Positions 1-6,291 of a stretch of DNA of 11,499 bases are shown here, one piece after another; position 1 is the first letter of the stretch; the number at the start of each line of letters is the position of its first letter. The translations under genes and the position numbers were made by a program. This DNA is from Candidatus Aminicenantota bacterium (GTDB lineage Bacteria; Acidobacteriota; Aminicenantia; UBA2199). The notes beneath the pieces are model-generated. The model saw only the letters and a list, made by a program, of their open reading frames with translations, was not told the origin of the DNA and did not search any database. Location of the stretch: assembly GCA_020355945.1 (NCBI GenBank), contig CP070627.1, positions 5,051,774-5,063,272 on the forward strand. The letters run 5' to 3'.

Positions 1-102
1 GAAATCAAAGTCACCATGGACGACCTGGATATGGCAAACTTTAAGTCGGTCAAAGCTACCAGTGAATTTGTCCGGCGCAAAAAAGAGGAGAAACATGTTT
101 AA
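1..102 (+). CDS. Acyl carrier protein, C-terminal end (5' partial)
   Basis: The first 102 bases are an open frame from the window edge that codes for 33 residues and ends at TAA 100-102. The peptide begins EIKVTMDDLDMANFKSVKAT and ends in a charged tail (EFVRRKKEEKHV). It looks like helices III and IV of a discrete acyl carrier protein: an acidic D-D-L-D stretch, then an N-F-K-S-V turn, then an amphipathic last helix. The phosphopantetheine serine would lie upstream and is not visible. The stop overlaps the next gene's start by 8 bases (ATG at 95), so the two are probably translationally coupled. By position it is the likely carrier for the amino acid activated by the adenylation domain at 1311-2885, as ZmaH is for ZmaJ in zwittermicin biosynthesis. 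The carrier identity is read from a short fragment only. Confidence 0.72.
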   Translation, partial: EIKVTMDDLDMANFKSVKATSEFVRRKKEEKHV

Positions 103-1267
103 GCACCCCTTGTTAACCGAAGATCAAAAGAGCCATTACCGTAGATTTTATGAATTTGTGACCGAGCAGGTTGTCCCCTCAGCGGCCGCCTGGGATAAAC
201 AGCATCAAGTACCCCGGGAAGTGGTTGACTTGTGTGGAAAAGCAGGTTTTGTCGGCGGCATTATCCCTAAAGAATATGGCGGCGGTGGTTGGGACGCCGT
301 CACCTTCGGACTTCTCAATGAAGCTTTTGGCGCTGGAAGCTCTTCGCTGTGTGCCCTGTTTACCGTTCAAAACATGGTTGCCATGCCCCTGGTCAAATGG
401 GGTACCCCTGAGCAGCAAACCCAATACCTCCCCCCCATGGCAACAGGAGAATTCATCGCTTCATTTGCCATGACCGAACCAAAAGTCGGTAGTGATATTC
501 AAGCCATTACCACTACTTTTACCCCCAAAGGAGATATCTACCTACTCAATGGCACTAAAAAATGGATCACCTATTCAGGTATTGCCGATATTTTCCTGGT
601 ATTTGGCAAAAACCCGGAAGGCAAGTCAATGGCTTGCATTATCAAATCAGATGCTCCTGGTGTAACCGTCACCCCGTTGAAAGACATGTTGGGATTTCGA
701 GGTGCCCATGTCTCCCAGATTGAATTTAATAATTGTGAAATTCCTCAACAGGACATGGTAGGAAAACCTGGCCTGGTTATTCCTTATGTGGCTCCTTATG
801 GATTACACTGGGGGCGAATGAGTACGGCCTGGTCTTCAGCAGGGTTATTGCGAGCGTGCCTGGAAACCAGCGCCACCTTTGCCTCAGAGCGTCGAGCCTT
901 TGGCAGCACCATAATCGATCATGGTATGATTCGCCAACTGGTGACAGATATGGGTGTGGACCTGGAAGCTGCCCGGCTGATGTGTCTGAGGGCCAGCATG
1001 GCAGAGGACGCCCATGCCCCGGAAGCCATAGAAAAGACAATAATGGCCAAATATTTCGCTGCAAGGGCGGCTGCCCGTGCCGCTGCCGATACCATCCAAA
1101 TTATGGGCGCTGCCGGATGCCATGAAGAAAATCCCGCCGCCAGGTATTACCGATGCGCAAAAATTATGAAAATCATCGAAGGAACCGACCAGGTACTACA
1201 AAAAGTCCTGGGTAAAAGTATTTGCCAAAAATTTACAAAAGGTCCCGCCAAAAACGCAAAAAAATAG
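95..1267 (+). CDS. Acyl-CoA dehydrogenase-like flavoprotein, probable aminoacyl-ACP oxidase (ZmaI/FkbI type)
   Basis: A 390-residue acyl-CoA dehydrogenase of full family length. I start it at ATG 95, which follows a GAGGAG Shine-Dalgarno at 85-90; a GTG at 62 in the same frame has no ribosome site. The FAD/substrate motif F-A-M-T-E-P-K-V-G-S-D spans about residues 124-134. The C-terminal I-I-E-G-T-D-Q segment carries the glutamate (E362) that acts as catalytic base in MCAD-type enzymes. The conserved R-R-A-F-G motif lies near the start of the C-terminal helical domain. It sits between a discrete carrier protein and a serine-type adenylation domain, so its substrate is probably carrier-bound rather than a CoA ester. 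In methoxymalonyl-ACP and aminomalonyl-ACP pathways such enzymes (FkbI, ZmaI) take part in oxidising the C3 carbon of the carrier-bound unit. The family call is firm; the pathway role is inferred from neighbours. An ordinary fatty-acid role is less likely. Confidence 0.87.
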   Translation: MFKHPLLTEDQKSHYRRFYEFVTEQVVPSAAAWDKQHQVPREVVDLCGKAGFVGGIIPKEYGGGGWDAVTFGLLNEAFGAGSSSLCALFTVQNMVAMPLVKWGTPEQQTQYLPPMATGEFIASFAMTEPKVGSDIQAITTTFTPKGDIYLLNGTKKWITYSGIADIFLVFGKNPEGKSMACIIKSDAPGVTVTPLKDMLGFRGAHVSQIEFNNCEIPQQDMVGKPGLVIPYVAPYGLHWGRMSTAWSSAGLLRACLETSATFASERRAFGSTIIDHGMIRQLVTDMGVDLEAARLMCLRASMAEDAHAPEAIEKTIMAKYFAARAAARAAADTIQIMGAAGCHEENPAARYYRCAKIMKIIEGTDQVLQKVLGKSICQKFTKGPAKNAKK

Positions 1268-1310
1268 TATTGAGGGATTGATCGATCGAAACCTTTCTAA
1301 GGCAATAGCA

Positions 1311-2885
1311 ATGATTAATGAAACCAATGACACCAAAGCAGATTTCCCGGAGGAAAAAACCCTTCATCAACTATTCCAGGAACAAGCAGCCCGAACCCCT
1401 GACAAAACAGCCGTGATATTTAAAAATCAAACCCTCAACTACCGGGATTTGAACGAAAAAACCAATCAACTGGCACGGCGGCTGCAGGGCAGGGGGGCTG
1501 GTCCGGACCACATTACCGCCATCATGGTAGAACGCTCCTTCGAGATGATGATCGGTTTGCTGGCCATTCTCAAAGCCGGCAGTGCCTATTTACCCATTTC
1601 ACCCCATTATCCCGACAAACGAATCAGCCATATGCTGGCCGACAGCGGTGCAAAAATTATTCTCACCCAGGCTAAATTTGTCAATAAAATACAAAATCAC
1701 CAGGATACGGAAATCAACATCATCAACCTGGAAGCCGAAGAAAATTACCAGGAACCCCCTGGTAATTTATCCTCGGTTAATGGGTCTCGCGGCTCACGCG
1801 ACCTGGCTTATGTGATCTATACCTCCGGTTCCACCGGGAAACCCAAAGGTGTAATGATCGAACACCGTCCTGTAGTCAATCGCTTGCATTGGATGCAAAA
1901 AAAGTATCCCTTAAATGAAAACGATACCCTATTGCAGAAAACCCCGTATTTTTTCGATGTGTCTGTGTGGGAGTTATTCTGGTGGTCCATGGTGGGCGCC
2001 TCTGTTTGTTTCTTACTGCCCGGTTTTGAAAAATTCCCCCAGGCTATTATAGAAACTGTTGAAACCCATCACATTACCACCATGCATTTTGTACCCTCTA
2101 TGATGGCAGCTTTTTTAGGATATATCGAAAATTCCGGTGAAGCCCACCGCTTAGCCAGTCTAAGACAGGTATTTTGCAGTGGAGAAGCCCTAAAACCTGC
2201 CCACGTCGAACGTTTTAATAAAACACTCCACCAACAAAACCGTACCTCCCTGATCAATTTATACGGTCCCACGGAAGCCACGGTGGATGTATCCTATTTT
2301 GATTGTCCCACCAGTACCGATGGAACCGATTTCCAATGCATACCTATCGGAAAACCCATTGATAATATTCAATTATATATCCTGGATAAGGATTTTCATC
2401 CCCAACCTCCGGGAGTCGAAGGGGAACTGTGCATCGGGGGCGTCGGACTGGCCAGGGGCTATTTAAATCGACCAAAATTAACCGCAGAAAAATTCATAAA
2501 GGGAACAAGGGGGCTTGCCCCCTTGTTATACCGCACCGGTGACCTGGCCAAATGGCTGCCGGACGGGAATATCGAATTTCTCGGCCGAACGGACCACCAG
2601 GTAAAAATTCGCGGGTTACGAATCGAATTGGGGGAGATCGAAGCAATACTCTCCGCTTACCCCTCTATCCAGGACTGTGTCGTAACCGTTAAACAAACCA
2701 CGGAAACCATTATCACCCTGGTGGCCTATATCGTTCCCAAAACAACAACGGATACCCAAAAATTAAAAATATATATGCAATCCCTACTACCGGATTATAT
2801 GGTCCCCGGTGAATTTGTAACCTTAGAGACATTGCCCCTCACCCCCACTGGAAAAGTAGATCGCAAGTCACTGCCAAACCATTGA
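1311..2885 (+). CDS. Stand-alone NRPS adenylation domain, predicted L-serine:[carrier protein] ligase (ZmaJ-like)
   Basis: A 524-residue free-standing amino-acid adenylation domain with no condensation or carrier domain attached. The core motifs are in order: A3 Y-T-S-G-S-T-G-K-P-K-G (170-180), A4 F-F-D-V-S-V-W-E (around 216), A5 N-L-Y-G-P-T-E (316-322), A7 Y-R-T-G-D-L, A8 with R-G-L-R-I-E-L-G-E-I-E, and A10 P-T-G-K-V-D-R-K with catalytic K515. Aligned by eye to GrsA, the specificity residues are D216, V217, W220, H259, F288, S290, L317, V325, D326 and K515. This gives DVWHFSLVDK, the L-serine code of EntF. I chose ATG 1311 because AAGG lies 8 bases upstream; TTG 1278 in frame is possible, but its GAGGG is only one base away. 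Linkers before A3 and before A7 contain perfect inverted repeats (listed separately). It probably loads serine onto the upstream carrier protein. Confidence 0.9.
   Translation: MINETNDTKADFPEEKTLHQLFQEQAARTPDKTAVIFKNQTLNYRDLNEKTNQLARRLQGRGAGPDHITAIMVERSFEMMIGLLAILKAGSAYLPISPHYPDKRISHMLADSGAKIILTQAKFVNKIQNHQDTEINIINLEAEENYQEPPGNLSSVNGSRGSRDLAYVIYTSGSTGKPKGVMIEHRPVVNRLHWMQKKYPLNENDTLLQKTPYFFDVSVWELFWWSMVGASVCFLLPGFEKFPQAIIETVETHHITTMHFVPSMMAAFLGYIENSGEAHRLASLRQVFCSGEALKPAHVERFNKTLHQQNRTSLINLYGPTEATVDVSYFDCPTSTDGTDFQCIPIGKPIDNIQLYILDKDFHPQPPGVEGELCIGGVGLARGYLNRPKLTAEKFIKGTRGLAPLLYRTGDLAKWLPDGNIEFLGRTDHQVKIRGLRIELGEIEAILSAYPSIQDCVVTVKQTTETIITLVAYIVPKTTTDTQKLKIYMQSLLPDYMVPGEFVTLETLPLTPTGKVDRKSLPNH
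1742..1768. repeat. Perfect inverted repeat inside the adenylation gene (linker before A3)
   Basis: Arms AAATTACCAGG (1742-1752) and CCTGGTAATTT (1758-1768) are exact reverse complements around a 5-base loop. The hairpin falls in frame in the variable surface linker about 20 residues before the A3 motif. Confidence 0.85.
1783..1803. repeat. Imperfect inverted repeat, second hairpin in the same linker
   Basis: GGTCTCGCG (1783-1791) pairs with CGCGACC (1797-1803) if one or two bases bulge on the left arm; the core TCGCG/CGCGA is exact. It encodes the G-S-R-G-S-R-D stretch just before the A3 motif. It follows the stronger hairpin at 1742-1768 after only 14 bases. Confidence 0.5.
2504..2527. repeat. 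Perfect inverted repeat inside the adenylation gene (linker before A7)
   Basis: Arms AACAAGGGGGC (2504-2514) and GCCCCCTTGTT (2517-2527) are exact reverse complements around a TT centre. It is in frame and encodes G-T-R-G-L-A-P-L between the A-E-K-F-I segment and the A7 Y-R-T-G-D motif, where related domains carry a short variable loop. Confidence 0.88.
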
Positions 2886-3643
2886 ACCAAAAACTTTTGA
2901 AACGCGATAATAGAAATATCTATCGGTGGCTTAACCAATTAAAACGTATTATTCAACTCTCTATTTTTCTCTCAAGGTGTAAAGGGTGTGAGAATTACCT
3001 GGTTTTTGAAGATGAGGATATTTTGTGCAGGGACTGCCATGAACAAATTGCCACCATCCGCTATCACGATCGTTGGCTTAACAGGTGTCAGCACTGCGGC
3101 AGGCCAATGGATCACCTGTATGAGCGCTGCGGCAATTGTATCCTTCAACCCCCTCCCTATAGGAAACAACGCTCCTATTCCCGCTACCAGGACCAGCTCA
3201 AAAATTTAATCCTGAAGTACAAATATGGCAGCAGTGAAAAATTAAAATATCTATTCGTGGATTATTATATTGAATTGTTCAATGAAGAAATCCATGAATC
3301 CTTTGATTACATTATCCCGGTTCCGCCGGACAAAGGCAGGAAACGAAAATTTAGCCCGATCCTGGAAATTTCAAAAATTCTTTCCCAACGGTTGGGAATT
3401 CCCCTCTCCTCCGGTAATTTGATAAAGATCAAAAAAACCCCGCCCCAGGCCAGGTTAAGGAGAGCCCAGCGCCTGACCAACCTGGATGGGGCCTTTAAAC
3501 TCAAGCACCCGGCGAAAGTAAAAGGGAAAAAACTATTGTTAATCGATGATGTTTACACCACAGGCACCACCATCAAAAAATGTGTGGAATTGTTGATAAA
3601 ACAGAACGCGGATGTAGTGGTGTTGACCCTGGCTCGGTCGTAA
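2882..3643 (+). CDS. comF: ComF family phosphoribosyltransferase-like protein
   Basis: A 253-residue protein with the two-part ComF layout. The N-terminal third has two paired-cysteine zinc ribbons: C33-x2-C36 with C49-x2-C52, and C69-x2-C72 with C83-x2-C86. The C-terminal part is a type I phosphoribosyltransferase fold with a P-V-P segment near residue 150 and the PRPP-binding motif L-L-L-I-D-D-V-Y-T-T-G-T-T (D222, D223). The ending V-V-V-L-T-L-A-R is also typical. ComF proteins act in uptake and processing of single-stranded DNA during natural transformation, and many are annotated in non-competent bacteria with unclear function. The start is TTG 2882, which overlaps the adenylation stop as TTGA; no upstream alternative or near downstream ATG exists. 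The overlap means it is translated from the biosynthetic operon's message. A terminator follows 29 bases after its stop. Confidence 0.88.
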   Translation: MNQKLLKRDNRNIYRWLNQLKRIIQLSIFLSRCKGCENYLVFEDEDILCRDCHEQIATIRYHDRWLNRCQHCGRPMDHLYERCGNCILQPPPYRKQRSYSRYQDQLKNLILKYKYGSSEKLKYLFVDYYIELFNEEIHESFDYIIPVPPDKGRKRKFSPILEISKILSQRLGIPLSSGNLIKIKKTPPQARLRRAQRLTNLDGAFKLKHPAKVKGKKLLLIDDVYTTGTTIKKCVELLIKQNADVVVLTLARS

Positions 3644-3654
3644 ATAATCAAAAG

Positions 3655-3690
3655 TTTTTTCAAAAAGCGCCCCCCCTGGCCGCCGGAGGC
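3655..3690 (+). repeat. Dispersed repeat copy 1 (shared with 8481-8512)
   Basis: Two 13-base words, TTTTTTCAAAAAG (3655-3667) and GGCCGCCGGAGGC (3678-3690), recur in the same order and orientation at 8481-8493 and 8500-8512. The spacing differs (10 versus 6 bases). Here the second word forms the heart of the comF terminator. Confidence 0.6.
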
Positions 3691-3713
3691 GGGGCCCAGG
3701 AGGGAATTTTTTT
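3672..3713 (+). terminator. Intrinsic terminator after comF
   Basis: A GC-rich stem has a perfect core, CCGCC (3680-3684) and GGCGG (3688-3692) with a GGA loop. It extends outward through bulges (left 3672-3679, right 3695-3704) and is followed by AA and seven Ts (3707-3713). It closes the region-1 operon and insulates the aminotransferase promoter downstream. Confidence 0.75.
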
Positions 3714-3732
3714 GCCTGGTACTTTTTTTCCT

Positions 3733-3749
3733 TTTTTTCCAGGAAAAAA
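3733..3749. repeat. Short A/T-rich palindrome upstream of the aminotransferase promoter
   Basis: TTTTTTCC (3733-3740) and GGAAAAAA (3742-3749) are exact reverse complements around one A, ending 3 bases before the -35 box. It may be a regulator site, an upstream A/T element or a terminator remnant; nothing in the sequence decides between these. Confidence 0.45.
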
Positions 3750-3752
3750 TAT

Positions 3753-3781
3753 TTGACATAACGTTCCTAAAGTTTTATTAT
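3753..3781 (+). promoter_or_regulatory. Sigma-70-type promoter for the aminotransferase gene
   Basis: Perfect -35 TTGACA (3753-3758), a 17-base spacer, and -10 TATTAT (3776-3781, one mismatch). Transcription would start near 3788, leaving a leader of roughly 75-80 bases before ATG 3866. Confidence 0.78.
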
Positions 3782-3865
3782 ATAGTTTAAAAAGAAATTA
3801 AAAATGGCAGTGATGCAAATACAGGATCATTCATTTTGTTGAAAAAATAACAAGGAGGATATTTA

Positions 3866-4939
3866 ATGGAAATTAAAAGAACCATACTTCCCCCGGAAAA
3901 ATTAAAGCCCATGTATGATGACCCATTAAAATTGAAATTCGGGTCGCTGTTTACAGATCATATGTTTACGCTGGAATACACCAGGGAACAAGGTTGGCAC
4001 TCACCGGAGATCAAACCGTACCAGCCGCTGATGTTGGACCCGGCTGCATCGGTATTCCATTATGGCCAGGAGATCTTCGAAGGACAAAAAGCCTACAAAT
4101 CAAAACAAAATGAAATACTGCTGTTCAGACCCTGGGAAAACGCCCAACGGTTTAATCGTTCAATGAGCCGTATGTCCATGCCCGAAATCCCGGAACAAGA
4201 TTTTCTTTATTATGAAGAGGAATTGTTAAAACTGGAAGAGCGCTGGATTCCCACTAAAAAAGGTGCGTCTCTTTATATCCGTCCCACAGGCATTGCCACG
4301 GAACCGGCCCTGGGGGTAAAACCCTCATCCCAATATCTTTTTTTCATTATTTTATCCCCGGTGGGACCTTATTACAGCACCGGTTTTAACCCGGTAAGCC
4401 TGTGGGTTAGCAAAGAATATTGCCGTGCTGGCGAAGGGGGCACCGGTGATGCCAAAGCCGGCGGCAATTATGGCGCCAGCATGGCAGCCACTCGCGAGGC
4501 GCATGAAAAGGGATTCAACCAGGTATTGTGGCTGGATGCAAAAGAACACCGATTTGTCGAAGAAGTCGGCGCCATGAATATCTTCTTTATTATGGACAAT
4601 CAATTGGTTACCCCCCCCCTCACCGGCACCATCCTCCCCGGCATTACCCGGCAATCCCTGATGGAAATGGCACCAGGCATGGAAATAGAACCCATTGAAA
4701 AAAAAGTCACCATCGATGAAGTCGTTGAAGGGATTGAATCCGGGAGGGTTACGGAAGTCTTTGGCTCAGGTACCGCTGCCGTGATCAGCCCGGTAGGAAG
4801 AATCAATTACAACAACAAAGAATATGTCCTCAACAATAACCAAACCGGACCCTGGGCTCAAAAGTTCTTTGACACATTGACCGGTATCCAGTACGGCGAA
4901 ATCGAAGATAAATACAACTGGGTACATAAAGTAAAATGA
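3866..4939 (+). CDS. ilvE: Branched-chain amino acid aminotransferase
   Basis: A 357-residue fold-type IV PLP enzyme that reversibly transaminates leucine, isoleucine and valine with 2-oxoglutarate, the last step of their synthesis. The length and the E-I-F-E-G-Q-K-A-Y and G-D-A-K-A-G-G-N-Y-G-A-S motifs place it in the longer type II (eukaryote-like) BCAT group rather than the roughly 310-residue E. coli type. K197 in K-A-G-G-N-Y is the PLP Schiff-base lysine. The E-E-V-G-A-M-N-I-F-F segment and the late G-S-G-T-A-A-V-I-S-P-V motif contribute the cofactor-phosphate and substrate sites of the family. Start ATG 3866 has an excellent AAGGAGG at 3852-3858. It has its own promoter and upstream terminator, so it is transcriptionally separate from the carrier/adenylation genes. 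D-amino-acid aminotransferase or ADC lyase are unlikely given the motif set. Confidence 0.94.
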   Translation: MEIKRTILPPEKLKPMYDDPLKLKFGSLFTDHMFTLEYTREQGWHSPEIKPYQPLMLDPAASVFHYGQEIFEGQKAYKSKQNEILLFRPWENAQRFNRSMSRMSMPEIPEQDFLYYEEELLKLEERWIPTKKGASLYIRPTGIATEPALGVKPSSQYLFFIILSPVGPYYSTGFNPVSLWVSKEYCRAGEGGTGDAKAGGNYGASMAATREAHEKGFNQVLWLDAKEHRFVEEVGAMNIFFIMDNQLVTPPLTGTILPGITRQSLMEMAPGMEIEPIEKKVTIDEVVEGIESGRVTEVFGSGTAAVISPVGRINYNNKEYVLNNNQTGPWAQKFFDTLTGIQYGEIEDKYNWVHKVK

Positions 4940-5041
4940 TCCCTGCAAAGAAGGAGGAGCAACAGAAAAAAAAGAGGAAAATTAACATTTCCATGACCTG
5001 GTAAGGTGTAAAACAATGTAGAAACGTATAACGGAGGTAAA

Positions 5042-6217
5042 ATGATTTTAATTATTCCATTAACAATCCTGTCTATATCGTTTGTGACGTTATCACTATA
5101 TACTTTTTTTACCATAAAATACCGAAACGGAGGCCGCCCAAACCAGGAGGAACATCCCGGCAAACCATTTCCCAAAGTAAGCATCCTGAAACCCATGAGA
5201 AAAATAGATGATGAAATTGAGAAAAATATAGAATCCTATTTCCTGCTGGATTATCCCAGGTATGAAATTCTCTTCGGGGTAGATTCCATGAAAGACCCCA
5301 TTGTTGAAATCATATCAAAAATTCAATCAAAGTTCCCCAGGGTGTCCACCAAAGTCATAGAGACCGGCCACGCCAATAATGGGAATCCCAAAATTCACAA
5401 GCTGGCCCTGCTGGCTGAAGAAGCAGTGGGAACACTCTACTGGGTCAGCGATTCCAACATCCGAGTGGAAAAAGATACCCTGGAAAAACTGGTAAATGAA
5501 TACCTGCAAAAGGATGCAAAGATTATCTTTTCACCCATTCGCACTGCAGGAAGCTGGACCATCGGAAGCATCATTGAAAATGCATATATCACCCATTTCG
5601 TGTCCGGTAACGTCATCTCTGCCTGGAAACTCTTTAAGCAGCAAATCGTTATCGGAAAATCCATTTTAGTTGAACGAGACACCCTGAACTATTTCGGTGG
5701 CTTTTCCTATTTCAGAGATTACCTGGCAGAAGATTACATCATGGGAGAAGCTTATACCAACAGTAAAATTCCCATTTCCATTAATTTTACCTGGGTCACC
5801 AATGTCAACCGCACCACCACCATAAAAGAGTCCTTTTTACGGATGGAGCGCTGGGCCAAACTGCGGTTCAATTTAAAAACACCCCTTTATATCATGGAAA
5901 TATTCTTAAATCCCATCATGCTGGCATTGATTTTTTCGCTCTTTTTAGGGAAAAAACTGGGCCTCATGGTGTTTAGTGGTACGCTGCTGTTAAAAATTTT
6001 ACTGGAAATCATTAGTTTTTTAGTGCTCAATAAAGAAGATAGGAGAAAATTCCGGGTGATTGCCATGCTTCCCTTTTGCATCCTGTTGAAAGATATCCTG
6101 TTGTTTATCATTTATTTCATACCCTTCTTCAGCAGGACCGTGGATTGGCGAGGAGGTAAAATCAAGATCGGCAGACACACCCTTATACACCCGCACCCGG
6201 AAAAAACCTTGATTTGA
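5042..6217 (+). CDS. Membrane-bound family 2/21 glycosyltransferase (ceramide glucosyltransferase / HpnI-like)
   Basis: A 391-residue inverting GT-A glycosyltransferase anchored in the membrane. An N-terminal membrane helix (about residues 2-23) is followed by a cytosolic catalytic domain. That domain starts with V-S-I-L-K-P-M, has L-F-G-V-D (D81), the W-V-S-D-S-N-I-R-V motif (D137), L-A-E-D-Y-I-M-G (D231), and R-M-E-R-W (267-271) in place of Q-x-x-R-W. Two to three hydrophobic helices then end in T-V-D-W-R-G-G-K, as in GT21 enzymes. Such enzymes transfer a hexose from a nucleotide sugar to a lipid (ceramide, or hopanoid in HpnI). Start ATG 5042 has GGAGGT at 5033-5038. The 102-base gap after ilvE shows no terminator, so read-through is likely. 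It is followed 74 bases later by a second glycosyltransferase. The acceptor cannot be told from sequence; no hopanoid or sphingolipid genes are in view. Confidence 0.85.
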   Translation: MILIIPLTILSISFVTLSLYTFFTIKYRNGGRPNQEEHPGKPFPKVSILKPMRKIDDEIEKNIESYFLLDYPRYEILFGVDSMKDPIVEIISKIQSKFPRVSTKVIETGHANNGNPKIHKLALLAEEAVGTLYWVSDSNIRVEKDTLEKLVNEYLQKDAKIIFSPIRTAGSWTIGSIIENAYITHFVSGNVISAWKLFKQQIVIGKSILVERDTLNYFGGFSYFRDYLAEDYIMGEAYTNSKIPISINFTWVTNVNRTTTIKESFLRMERWAKLRFNLKTPLYIMEIFLNPIMLALIFSLFLGKKLGLMVFSGTLLLKILLEIISFLVLNKEDRRKFRVIAMLPFCILLKDILLFIIYFIPFFSRTVDWRGGKIKIGRHTLIHPHPEKTLI

Positions 6218-6224
6218 GCGTTCC

Positions 6225-6244
6225 AAATGTGTAAAAATGTGTAA
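6225..6244 (+). repeat. Two tandem copies of AAATGTGTAA between the glycosyltransferases
   Basis: Positions 6225-6234 and 6235-6244 are identical decamers just after the upstream gene's stop. This could be a simple duplication or a paired binding site; nothing further supports either. Confidence 0.5.
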
Positions 6245-6291
6245 TAATAATGTAAGATAAAAAATAAAAACCAGAGGTGAAACCAAGAGCC

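Noticed and set aside
1..2885. Proline-to-pyrrolyl-carrier cassette (PltL/PltE/PltF type).
   Set aside because: The gene set is similar, but the adenylation pocket reads as serine rather than proline, and the gene order matches the aminomalonyl pathway better.
3804..3842. A 12-codon ORF (M-A-V-M-Q-I-Q-D-H-S-F-C) in the ilvE leader, considered as an attenuation leader peptide.
   Set aside because: It has no run of Ile, Leu or Val codons, no ribosome site, and no terminator/antiterminator pair follows it before the ilvE ribosome site.
4950..4957. AAGGAGGA-like ribosome site after ilvE, suggesting a small gene in the 4940-5041 gap.
   Set aside because: No start codon lies at a workable distance, and the only ATG nearby (4993) opens a three-codon frame.
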